DNA of 64,000 nt from the NCBI GenBank assembly GCA_032433765.1, contig JAVIAB010000073.1, positions 56,578,565 through 56,642,564 on the forward strand, given 5' to 3'. The DNA is from Megaustenia siamemsis. Taxonomy: Eukaryota > Mollusca > Gastropoda > Stylommatophora > Ariophantidae. Below the pieces are notes generated by a model. That model saw nothing but the letters and a program-made list of their open reading frames with translations, was not told the origin of the DNA and did no database searches. The position numbers and the translations under genes were made by a program. Positions 1 to 10,600 of the stretch are shown piece after piece. Position 1 is the stretch's first letter, and each line of letters begins with the position of its first letter.

Positions 1-107
1 GAAGTGAATTATAGATGGAAGTTGTTTGAGTGGGTGACAGAAGTGAATTATAGATGGAAGTCGTTTGAGTGGGTGACAGAAATGAATTATAGATGGAAGT
101 CGTTTGC
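1..107. repeat. 39-bp tandem repeat at window edge
   Basis: About 2.7 copies of a 39-base unit (starting GAAGTGAATTATAGATGG, ending GGGTGACA). The array probably continues to the left of the window. Confidence 0.85.
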
Positions 108-314
108 AGCCCGATAAGGGCTGCACAGAAGTTGACTTCATCAACAGAATTTACCAGCGGCTGCAATGCACGTTGAAGCGTGCTCTGACATGAGGTGGAG
201 CGGATATGGGAAATTATCGACTGCAATAAAACTGATTACATGAATAAAATAGAATAGATTAGATTAATTGTTATGTCTTGAAATGCTCTCAGTGATTCTT
301 CTTCTTCTACCTTT

Positions 315-692
315 TTAGCTCCCTGTGGAGCATAGGTCTTCAACAAACACTTTACAAGTCGTTCTGTTTCTAGCCATTTTTTTAAGATCGCTCCATGTCT
401 TCCCCATTATCTTCATCTCTGCTTCTGTCTGTCTTCTCCAAGAATTTCTTGGTCTTCCTCTTTGTCTTTTCCCCTGGGGATTCCAAAAAATGGCCTGTTG
501 TGTAATACTCTCAGTTGGCTTCCGCAGTGTGTGTCCTATCCAGCCCCATCGTCTTCGCTGTATCTCTTTATCCACTTGTATTTTACTGGTACATTTCCAT
601 AATTCTATGTTAGTGATTTTGTCCTGCCATTTCCATCCTTTTATTATGCGTAAGCATCCATTAATGAAAGTCTGTATCTTCATAATTGTCAA
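315..692 (-). mobile_element. LINE ORF2 C-terminal fragment
   Basis: An open minus-strand frame reads through the tail typical of non-LTR retrotransposon polyproteins: [38 protein letters not shown], then a DLKKMARNRT-like segment. The reverse transcriptase core is absent, so this is a 5'-truncated copy. A related, more decayed copy lies at 31585-31912. Confidence 0.75.
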
Positions 693-1001
693 TTTTGTTT
701 GAAAATGAAGACGTCAGTGAATTTGCAACAATTTGGAAAATAGCTTCGAGCAAAAGAAATAAACAGCAAGGGAGTACTAGGTGCATGCGTAACCAGCCAG
801 CTACTAAAACTGTCAGTGTACACATCTGCTGAAGGCGACTGAACACCTAATCTGTTGCTATGAGTGACGTCATATCAACCCCTAACAACAATAAATCATA
901 CATGAATGTATCTCCAACTTCCGGAATAGACGGCGGTCATTACTGCAGGCCTCTTTAGACAGTGCAAACACTGAAGCAGTATTTTGGTGCTTTGACAGGT
1001 A

Positions 1002-1305
1002 AGAAAGTAAAGTCCCCCGTCACGCCAAGTGGTGTATAGGGAATATGGTGTTAGTGACCCGTCACGCCAAGTGGCGTATAGGGAATATGGTGTTAGTGAC
1101 CATCATTTGTATAAACCTTCGGCACATGATTTTTTTTTTTTTGGAAATGTGGTCGGTATTACGCCCGTGCCGCTTTATTTTCCCAGAAAAATTCGATACC
1201 CATTTAAGGCTGGATGAACCCGAAAGCCATCGATCAGGATCGAATCCTACCCCTTGTCCTTTGTAGTCCAGTTCACTACCCACTGAGCTATCGCGGCTCC
1301 CTTGT
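1002..1305 (-). mobile_element. tRNA-derived SINE (family A), minus orientation, with target-site duplication
   Basis: The tRNA-like head lies at the right (GGGAGCCGCGATAGCTCAG on the minus strand), followed by a B-box-like GGATTCGATCC, a shared body and the family 3' tail. Eleven-base direct repeats TTTGACAGGTA flank it at 991-1001 and 1306-1316. The 3' tail segment of about 40 bases (CACGCCAAGTGG...) is duplicated in tandem at about 1021-1100. Confidence 0.85.
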
Positions 1306-1534
1306 TTTGACAGGTATTTATGTATATTTATCGATTTATTCGAGTGAATTGGAGTTGGAAGTGATTGTGGGCACTCTTTTTTTCGGTGATGTTTAAAACT
1401 GTCGCCCACGCAGCCGTGTTCACACTGTACCTAGCAAACGTCAAATGACAACGCAAAATCAAAATGGCTGCATGTCACCATGTTTTTGCAGAAAACGCTG
1501 TCGCTTAAACCGCTTTGGTTGCTTTTTGTATTAA

Positions 1535-2008
1535 ATGTGTTTTCGAGGAAACTGGAGCGAGAGTGTCATTGTGCACTCTTTTGTGTTTCGAGGAAACTGG
1601 AGTGAGAGTGTCATTGTGCACTCTTTTTGTGTTTTCGAGGAAACTGGAGTGAGAATGTGATTGTGCACTCTCTTTACGTTTTCAATGAAACTGGAGTGAG
1701 AATGTGATTGTGCACTCTCTTTATGTTTACAATGAAACTGGAGTGAGAATGTGATTGTGCACTCTCTTTATGTTTTCAATGAAACTGGAGTGAGAATGTG
1801 ATTGTGCACTCTCTTTATGTTTACAATGAAACTGGAGTGAGAATGTGATTGTGCACTCTCTTTATGTTTTCAATGAAACTGGAGTGAAAATGTGATTGTG
1901 CACTCTCTTTATGTTTACAATGAAACTGGAGTGAGAATGTGATTGTGCACTCTCTTTATGTTTTTAATGAAACTGGAGTGAGAATGTGATTGTGCACTCT
2001 CTTTTCGA
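1535..2008. repeat. 47-bp minisatellite
   Basis: About ten copies of a 47-base unit containing GAAACTGGAGTGAGAATGTG and GTGCACTCTCTTTATG. Later units alternate between TTTACAATG and TTTTCAATG variants, so a 94-base dimer was the unit of later expansion. No coding potential. Confidence 0.9.
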
Positions 2009-2012
2009 TGGA

Positions 2013-2798
2013 AATCATTTGGAATCGTCACCTATGCGATAAAGGGATGCACGGTAATCGATCTTGTCAACAGTCCTTTTGCCAGCGCATTTTGTCCGAA
2101 GAAGTGACATGAGTGGAGCGGATATGGGGAATTCCCGAACGTAGTGGTAATGACTCATTGAACAGAACAGAATTTATCAAGTTGAGTAGCTAATCGATTT
2201 GTTATTAAATTATCTACATTATAATGTTGGAAGGCACATACGCAAAAATAGGCCAGGGCCCGAATATCAAATGCATTAGTAATAGTCTCAACTAAGAAAT
2301 ATGGTTTCCTAAAATGAACTTTTAAGGGCAGTATAAGAACATGCCATGGAATTTCAAATACCTTGGATGATAACAGCTTTAAATAGTAATGTAGAAATAA
2401 AGGTGGCGTGCTAACAATTCAAGCAAAGGCTGCACTCCAAAATGTGAAAAATATAATAACCAACCTATTATTGACAATGAAGATAAGATAAATGGTTCCT
2501 CACTGTTATAGGAAGTTCTGCTACATAGAAGTGTATCGTGGGCAATCAGACAAAAGGCCAAAAAAAAAATATCTCTGTTAGGAATTCCAGGGACAAGAAG
2601 AACTTTTCGTGGCAAGGCGCTGTGTCACTGAGTACGGGTTCAATCCTGCTTTGGTCCATATTTTTTTTCTGTCGTTGATTATTTGTCAATTTTTCCGAGT
2701 GCTGTAAACATACCTATTCCTCTGAATTGATTCGCTGATTATCGCCTCGGAAATTTCCCTCTATAATAATATTCATTTATTATTATTTGTCTCCCACA
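2013..2798. other. Interval without recognised genes
   Basis: AT-rich sequence with short scattered frames. Nothing resembling a conserved protein, RNA gene or known repeat was recognised. Confidence 0.5.
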
Positions 2799-2862
2799 AG
2801 AAGAAAGAGCAAGAAGTTTATATATATATATATGTATATATAAACTTCTTGCTCTTTCTTCT
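2799..2862. repeat. Perfect inverted repeat (hairpin) with TA-rich loop
   Basis: Two 22-base arms, 2799-2820 and 2841-2862, are exact reverse complements (AGAAGAAAGAGCAAGAAG...), separated by a 20-base (TA)-rich loop that itself can pair. The hairpin ends about 18 bases before a SINE head array. Confidence 0.95.
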
Positions 2863-2878
2863 AACTAGATAGATATAT

Positions 2879-3551
2879 GGAGCCGCGATAGCTCAGTGGT
2901 TAGTGAACTGGGCTACAGGAGCCGCGATAGCTCAGTGGTTAGTGACTGGACTACAGGAGCCGCGATAGCTCAGTGGTTAGTGAACTGGACTACAGGAGCC
3001 GCGATAGTTCAGTGGTTAGTGAACTGGACTACAGGAGCGCGATAGCTCAGTGGTTAGTGAACTGGACTACAGGAGCCGCGATAGTTCAGTGGTTAGTGAA
3101 CTGGGCTACAGGAGCCGCGATAGCTCAGTGGTTAGTGAACTGGACTACAGGAGCCGCGATAGCTCAGTGGTTAGTGAACTGGACTCAGGAGCCGCGATAG
3201 TTCAGTGGTTAGTGAACTGGACTACAGGAGCCGCGATAGTTCAGTGGTTAGTGAACTGGACTACAGGAGCCGCGATAGTTCAGTGGTTAGTGAACTGGAC
3301 TACAGGAGCCGCGATAGTTCAGTGGTTAGTGAACTGGACTACAAAGGACAAGAGGTCGGGTTCGATCCTGACCGACGGCTTCCGGTTAACCCAGCCTTAA
3401 ATGGGTACCAGATTTTTTCTGAGAAGTAAAGCGGCACGGGCGTAATACCGACCACATCACCCCAAAAATCTTGTGCGAAGGTCTGTAAAAATTATGGTCA
3501 CTAGCACCATATTCCCTATATGCCACATGGCGTGACGGGGCTATTTACTTT
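2879..3551 (+). mobile_element. SINE family A copy with tandemly amplified tRNA-like head
   Basis: The element starts with about 12 tandem copies of a 38-39 base unit (GAGCCGCGATAGCTCAGTGG then TTAGTGAACTGGACTACAG), each holding an A-box-like TAGYTCAGTGG. A single B box (GGTTCGATCC) and the usual body and 3' tail follow, ending about 3551. Other copies here have one head, so the array most likely grew in place. Confidence 0.9.
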
Positions 3552-3774
3552 TATATATACATAGCTAATTACCAACATCAGCAGAAAACAATTATTTTTT
3601 TCTCTTCTTCCATATAATAAAAAGGAACCAGCCTGTATATATATATATTGAAAAATGTGAAGAAAAAAATTGAGGGAGGAAAAGATACCAGATAGCTTAA
3701 TGGATTTATGGTAAGAAGTGTACATAACCCACAACTAATAAAATAAATAAATATAGAGACCGAGCTCGCCAGTA

Positions 3775-4225
3775 GGAACTGTACTTATGACGAAGATATG
3801 AGTTACTGCAGTAAGTGGAAACAATGCTGTTGCTTCCAGCCATGAGTTGTCTTGTCTAATAAAGTTTATCTGTCACTTGCTGGTCGTGACTCTGTCAAGC
3901 AACACGGCCACAAAATGCCATTTAGTTCTGGCCAATAAGCTGTAACGTCGTCTCCGAGACGGGACAATGAGGACATGTAGATCAGTGTTGCTCTGTAACT
4001 TAACCTGGTTTCCTCTACTTTTCATATTCATGTATTATCTGTCCCCTCTATATAAGTCCCACCGGGGTATTATGAATATTTATCTTGATTTGGAAGATTC
4101 AATTACTTCCCCTTAGCACTTGTTGAATCACTGATATGTTTAGCCTGATATCTTATGTAAAGTTGCCTCCCCTTGCAGCAAAAAACCTTTCTGTTGCTGA
4201 CATGTTGTGTGTATCGCACAATTCC
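3775..4225 (+). repeat. Unclassified dispersed repeat (family B), plus copy
   Basis: About 450 bases are matched, inverted and with many substitutions, by 32265-32665. Shared landmarks include the GACATGTAGATC segment and the stretch around CTGTCACTTGCTGGTCGTG. No coding potential or clear terminal repeats; an old solo LTR or nonautonomous DNA element would fit. Confidence 0.6.
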
Positions 4226-4439
4226 AAAACTATAGATCCATTTTACTAATTTTCCTGCTTCTCTCATTTATACTCTTTGTTTTGTCTAATTACATTTTAT
4301 CTTATTTAAAAAGAAAAGTTGTGTGCTTCATTTTTATTAATTGCTTCTTGTAATTTAATATTTGTTTTAATTTTTAACATGTACAGCTATTTAATATCCA
4401 TTATTGCATATCAACATCATCATCATCAAGTACCATGTC

Positions 4440-5180
4440 TGCTGGCATAGGTGATCATGTCTCTCCAAAACATTCGATCTCGACAGTTATTTATAATTTC
4501 TGTTGTTAACCTTCTGCCAAGCCATTCTCTTAACCTATCTGGTTTCTTTTCTCTTTGCTTCCTTCTATCTCTTCATCCCTCTATTTTCCCAGTTGTCACA
4601 ATATATTCCAGTTGTTCCCTTCTCATAACATGGCCCAACAATGATGATTGTTTCTTCCTAATTTTGGAAAAAGCTCTCTCTTTGCTTTGGCCTCTTTCTG
4701 AATGTTTTCATTACTCTTCTTAGCTGTCCATGGTATTTTCAACATTGTTCTGTAAAACCCCATTTCTACAGCCTTCTGTGATTTTCTTGTCTGTTGTCCC
4801 ATTGTCCATGATTCACATCCATATATTAAGACTGGCTCTACAAAACATTTATTAACTCTTTTTTGTGTTTCTATTGTCAAAATTGGATTGCACAGTATCT
4901 TTTTCAATTTTTGGAAAGCTGTTTTTGCCAGAGCCATTTTGCATCTCACCTCTGTTGTACATCTACCATCTGAGGTTAACATTGTTCCCAGATATTTAAA
5001 TTCATTTATCTGTTTTAATATTGTTCCACTTGTCTTTATTGTGCATTGCGGTAATATCTTTTTCTTTGTTGCTACCATTACTTCTACCCTTTTGCTATTA
5101 AGGCTGAGTCCTTTCGACATGTTCACTAGAAATATGTTCTTTGTTGGTTGCCGGAAAGGCAGGTGCAGCAGATAAGGAAT
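4440..5180 (-). mobile_element. LINE reverse transcriptase C-terminal fragment
   Basis: The minus frame encodes the region after the RT catalytic core: FKYLGTMLTSDGRC, LKKILCNPILTIETQKRVNK, VEPVLIYGCESWTMGQQT and [19 protein letters not shown]. These are hallmarks of the non-LTR RT thumb and C-terminus. The frame breaks near 4623, and the tail continues in another frame to the (ATGATG)n-like 3' end near 4420-4440. A related copy is at 33530-33890. Confidence 0.8.
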
Positions 5181-5357
5181 GCCCCACCTGCATGACACAA
5201 ACCCGTACTAAAGTCTAAAATCCAAAAAGCAAAATTCAAAGCAAGTCCTCAAAAGGAAACCAGAGGGTAGAAGAAAAAGAAGCTTAAATAAAAAAAACAT
5301 TAAAAAGAACACTGAGGTGAGACTCAACAACAGTAAGAATCAACCCCGTGCCGAGGT

Positions 5358-5700
5358 TGAGAGGCTTCCCAGGAGAGGTACAGGCGAGACATAATGCGGA
5401 TTTTGTTCCGTGCAATGTTTGAACTTGGTAGCAAAGATAAGGTTGTGAGGCTTCCCAGGAGAGGTACAGGCGAGACATAATGCGGATTTTGTTCCGTGCA
5501 ATGTTTGAACTTGGTAGCAAAGATAAGGTTGTGAGGCTTCCCAGGAGAGGTACAGGTGAGACATAATGCGGATTTTGTTCCGTGCAATGTTTGAACTTGG
5601 TAGCAAAGATAAGGTTGTGAGGCTTCCCAGGAGAGGTACAGGTGAGACATAATGCGGATTTTGTTCCGTGCAATGTTTGAACTTGGTAGCAAAGATAACA
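5358..5700. repeat. 86-bp tandem repeat, four copies
   Basis: Four copies with 86-base spacing (CTTCCC at 5365, 5451, 5537, 5623), nearly identical. Because 86 is not a multiple of three, long open frames appear in several frames; they are not genes. Confidence 0.93.
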
Positions 5701-5879
5701 ATCTCAAACAAGTTTAAAATTTGTTGTCTTACGATATGTCTTTGGCTCAGAAGCACGACAGACAGAGAGATAGATGATCCAGGATAAAAAGAGGGAAAGA
5801 ACATTTCAATGATAGGTCACTAGAATCAATCATGATAATTAGAGTTGAAGATACCCAATAGCATCTAGGCTGAATGTGA

Positions 5880-6130
5880 TCAGAAACCCCAAGCTGATTG
5901 TGCCATGATCAGCAGCAAAAGCTGGTCAAGATTCAAACCGACCTCCCCATAGCACCCTGGAAACAGACTAACCAATCTGGCCAAGCAAGTGGGGATTAAA
6001 GAAGGAAGGCAACCCTGCACCCAGAAATCCTGTGCTGACGTCAGATGTGCTGGTCCAAAAGACTTTATCATGGCTTGCTGTAGTAAACCACAACACAAAG
6101 CATCAATGTTCAATTAGCTCCATTTTAAGG
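5880..6130 (+). repeat. Unclassified dispersed repeat (family A)
   Basis: Contains CTGGAAACAGACTAACCAA, a GCAAGTGGGGATTAAAG segment, and TAAACCACAACACA further on. The same order of blocks recurs at 33185-33385, 42118-42270, 51308-51490 and 60075-60190. No coding potential. Confidence 0.6.
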
Positions 6131-7169
6131 ATGGATGATGTGGTTATCGCCAAATATAGAAGATGATGAAGACAAAAATATCTTCATGTGATCACCCTCA
6201 AAGGCTAGCTGTGTCCATCTCTTGCATGAGCCCTTAGTTTTATTTATGCCTTCAAACTATATTGTCTTAAATATATATATTTTACCTCCAAACTTTTATA
6301 ATTTTATAAGTGATATTTTTATTTCATGTTTTATCTTTAATCTCAGTTTTCCTGCTATCCATTTTTGTGATTCTATCCTCTTTCCCATGTTCAATTATAG
6401 TTGGTATGGATCCAGTGCAACTTTATCTTTGTAAATCTCAAATGCTTTTCTGTATTCATTAATAGTGTCCATCTAGGTGTGATGAGGTGATTATCAAACA
6501 GACCACTAGGGCATTTAAATAACAGTTAAGTATTGACCTTTCAATTAAAAGCAAACAACTAAAGAAACAACATCTCTCTCTCCTTCTTTCTATCACTCCT
6601 GTTCATAAACCTTAATCACATAAAGGTAATAAACTCTGATATTAAAATATAATAAAAGATTTATTCCCATAACAATTTACATGAAACAATTTCCAATGGA
6701 AATTATACTAATTTACACAGCAAATGTACTGAAATGTTGGTGAAAATGTCTGTAGATATAACTTTAGTAAAGGAGTATTCAATTTCAAATATATTTATTA
6801 CAACTTTATAATCTATATTGCTTTGAAAAATATTTCAATCTATTAGAAAATGCTGGGGTATAGAAAATGCTATGTGTCAATTTTTTAGTCACCCAAGATA
6901 TGCATTTCTGTACGAACGTGCCTAGAATTTGTTAAATTTTTCTCATTCTAAAAGCATTATTTAAAATTACTTGAAATCTGCTGATTCGAAGAAACTCTAC
7001 AGATTCTAGTATGATGAATTGGGCATCAGTGTGATGATGCTAGAATGAATGTATGTGAATAATGACATCCTTGGTGACATCATTATACTTCACAAAACTA
7101 CCCATAATGTGATTCAGCCCCCCAAAAAAGATTCTGTATATAACATTCACTGAAGTGTGTATATATGTA
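6131..7169. other. Interval without recognised genes, downstream of B9D1
   Basis: AT-rich DNA beyond the likely 3' end of B9D1. I recognise no gene or repeat here. Confidence 0.5.
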
Positions 7170-7205
7170 TTTATTTGGCACTCTCTATATATGACATAAT
7201 TTAAT
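7170..7205 (-). promoter_or_regulatory. Candidate B9D1 polyadenylation signals
   Basis: Read on the minus strand, ATTAAA lies at 7200-7205 and AATAAA at 7170-7175, about 270-300 bases after the B9D1 stop. They are reasonable poly(A) signals for a 3' UTR of about 300 bases. No transcript evidence is available, and the DNA is AT-rich enough for chance matches. Confidence 0.4.
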
Positions 7206-7473
7206 TGTTTTGTTTTAAAATAAAGATCATGAAAAGTATGAAATGCTTTAAAGAAACAGCTGAGGTAGGTGGTCATCACTACCAAAAGACACAATACACC
7301 AAAATCACAATTCAAAACTCAATCCACTTTAAGTTGTTCTTTCATTTTCCACTAAGTTTTATGCTAATAAAAATGTTTTTTTTTTTTTCCACCTGTATTG
7401 TACTTATCAGATATAGATAAAATATCATACTTCAATATAATGTAATTGGCAAAAAATATATTTCTTTTTGTTA

Positions 7474-7622
7474 CTATGCTCCCACCGTAGTTTTGGTAAC
7501 ACTATCTGGGATTGTTGGATTTTGGACATCAGAGGGTAAAACATCATAGCCAAGTTTCTTCATATCCTTGGTGATCACATTCAGAGATAAGGACAGAAAT
7601 CCTTGACTTCGAACCCTGGTCA
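7474..7622 (-). CDS. B9D1: B9D1 coding exon 6 with stop codon
   Basis: After two bases completing a Val codon it encodes [19 protein letters not shown] then [19 protein letters not shown] and a short variable tail ending VGA before TAG at 7474-7476. The acceptor is TTTTGTTTCACAG. The conserved part matches the C-terminal end of the B9 domain; the last 20 or so residues are variable in the family. Confidence 0.94.
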
Positions 7623-10600
7623 CTGTGAAACAAAAAAATAATGAGACGATAATTAAAATATAATTTTTGCCTTAAATACTAGATCAAATGAACCATAACG
7701 GCTTTATTATTAATTTTATTTCCTCAATTTATTACAGAATGATTAGGCCATGAGAGGAGAATAAATAAAACAAAGAGTTGAAGGATGGGGGGGAGAGGAG
7801 GGTGATTGTCTCCAATAAAAAGTAAAGTACCCTCGTCACGCCAAGTGGCGTATAGGAATATGGTGTTCAGTGACCATAAATTTTACAGACCTTCAGCACA
7901 TGATTTCTGGGGTAATGTGGTCAGTATTACGCCCGTGCCGATTTACTTTCCCGCAAAAAATCCGGTACCCATTTAAGGCTAAGATTGTCTCCAATAACAG
8001 CATGGAATTTAGTGAAGAAGAATGAGGTTATGCTAAATAAGGAATACTTCAAGATTATCAATCAACAGTTCTTAACTGAATCCCAGATGGTGAGGAATTA
8101 AAGAAAAATCAAGATAGAGACTTGGCAAAGAATGGTCAATTTAAAGACAATGGCTTTGCTTTGGGAGGGACTGAGAAATTGCCTCAGGACAGACAACAAT
8201 TTGCACCTTTCTAGCACGACAATATCTGGAGCAGTTATTGAATTCATACCTTATGCTGGGAAAATTCAATATTAATGCTTGAAGCATGAGTGAATGCAAA
8301 AAAATTAGTGAATTGAAAACTTCAAGGAATCTGAATGATGTACTTGTGCTTGTGAAAATTCAGGTCAATATGAGAATGGATAAAATGGGATAAAAAATGC
8401 CAAAATTTGAGGCATTCCAAATGGACTAGTTTGTTATGACGAGGTCCTTACTTAAATAAAGTGAAGATAATTGATGACATGCACAAATATGAAAATGACA
8501 CGAATTTGGAATAAAGTGCTGCACAAGAAGTAGGAGAAACGATTTAGTGACTAGTGATGAAGGTGTTTAAGTGGCGGGTTATGGACCCACAAGCAAGAAT
8601 ACTCAAGTTATCTATTTAAGAGTTAGGCAGAGAGAATGGGAATATTTCAATCAAAACATAGGACAATGGAGTCTGTTCCATTTAGAGGTTACTAACTAGT
8701 ATGAGTAAATGTATAAATTAGTGGGAATAGATGAAAAAAATTAAAGGGACACTAACTAGAGGGAGTAGATGACAAGATGAAGGGACACTAACTAGACGGA
8801 GTAGATGACAAGATGAAGGGACACTAACTAGACGGAGTAGATGACAAGATGAAGGGACACTAACTAGACGGAGTAGATGACAAGATGAAGGGAACACTAA
8901 CTAGACGGAGTAGATGACAAGATGAAGGGACACTAACTAGACGGAGTAGATGACAAGATGAAGGGACACTACTAGAGGGAGTAGATGACAAGATGAAGGG
9001 ACACTAACTAGACGGAGTAGATGACAAGATGAAGGGACACTAACAAGACGGAGTAGATGACAAGATGAAGGGACACTAACTAGAGGAGTAGATGACAAGA
9101 TGAAGGGACACTAACTAGACGGAGTAGATGACAAGATGAAGGGACACTAACAAGACGGAGTAGATGACAAGATGAGGGACACTAACTAGACGGAGTAGAT
9201 GACAAGATGAAGGGACACTAACAAGACGGAGTAGATGACAAGATGAAGGGAACACTAACTAGACGGAGTAGATGACAAGATGAAGGGACACTAACAAGAC
9301 GGAGTAGATGACAAGATGAAGGGAACACTAACTAGACGGAGTAGATGACAAGATGAAGGGACACTAACTAGACGGAGTAGATGACAAGATGAAGGGACAC
9401 TAACTAGATGGAGTAGATGACAAGATGAAGGGACACTAACTAGAGGGAGTAGATAACAAAATGAAGGGACACTAACTAGAGGGAGTAGATGACCAGATGA
9501 AGGGACACTAACTAGACGGAGTAGATGACAAGATGAAGGGACACTAACTAGAGAGAGTAGATGACAAAATGAAGGGACACTAACTAGAGGGAGTAGATAA
9601 CAAAATGAAGGACACTAACTAGAGGGAGTAGATGACAAGATGAAAGGACACTAACTAGAGAGAGTAGATGACAAAATGAAGGGACACTAACTAGAGGGAG
9701 TAGATAACAAAATGAAGGGACACTAACTAGAGGGAGTAGATGACCAGATGAAGGGACACTAACTAGACGGAGTAGATGACAAGATGAAGGGACACTAACT
9801 AGAGGGAGTAGATAACAAGATGAAGGGACACTAACTAGAGGGAGTAGATGACAAAATGAAGGGACACTAACTAGAAGGAGTAGATGACAAAATGAAGGGA
9901 CACTAACTAGAGGGAGTAGATGACAAGATGAAGGGACACTAACTAGAGGGAGTAGATGACAAGATGAAGGGACACTAACTAGAAGGAGTAGATGACAAGA
10001 TGAAGGGACACTAACTAGAGGGAGTAGATGACAAAATGAAGGGAACACTAACTAGAGGGAGTAGATGACAAATTGAAGGGACACTAACTAGAGGGAGTAG
10101 ATGACAAAATAAAGGGACACTAACTAGAAGGAGAAGATGACAAAATGAAGGGACACTAACTAGAAGGAGTAGATGACAAAATGAAGGGACACTAACTAGA
10201 GGGAGTAGATGACAAAATGAAGGGACACTAACTAGAGGGTGTAGATGACAAAATGAAGGGACACTAACTAGAGGGAGTAGATGACAAAATGAAGGGACAC
10301 TAACTAGAGTGAGTAGATGACAAAATGAAGGGACACTAACTAGAGGGTGTAGATGACAAAATGAAGGGAACACTAACTAGAAGGAGTAGATAACAAATGA
10401 AGGGACACTAACTAGAGGGAGTAGATGACAAAATGAAGGGAACACTAACTAGAGGGAGTAGATGAGAAAATGAAGGGACACTAACTAGAGGGAGAAAATG
10501 ACAAAATGATGGGAACACTAACTAGAAGGAGTAGATGACAAAATGAAGGGAACACTAACTAGAGGGAGTAGATGACAAAATGAAGGGAACACTAACTAGA

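Noticed and set aside
2880..3345. Cluster of tRNA genes
   Set aside because: The repeated GATAGCTCAGTGG heads look like tRNA 5' halves, but each unit lacks the anticodon and T arms. Only one B box follows, with a SINE body.
5358..5700. CRISPR-like array
   Set aside because: Repeats are contiguous 86-bp units with no unique spacers, in an animal genome.
6222..6434. Short hydrophobic plus-strand frame
   Set aside because: Composition follows AT-rich DNA and nothing is conserved.
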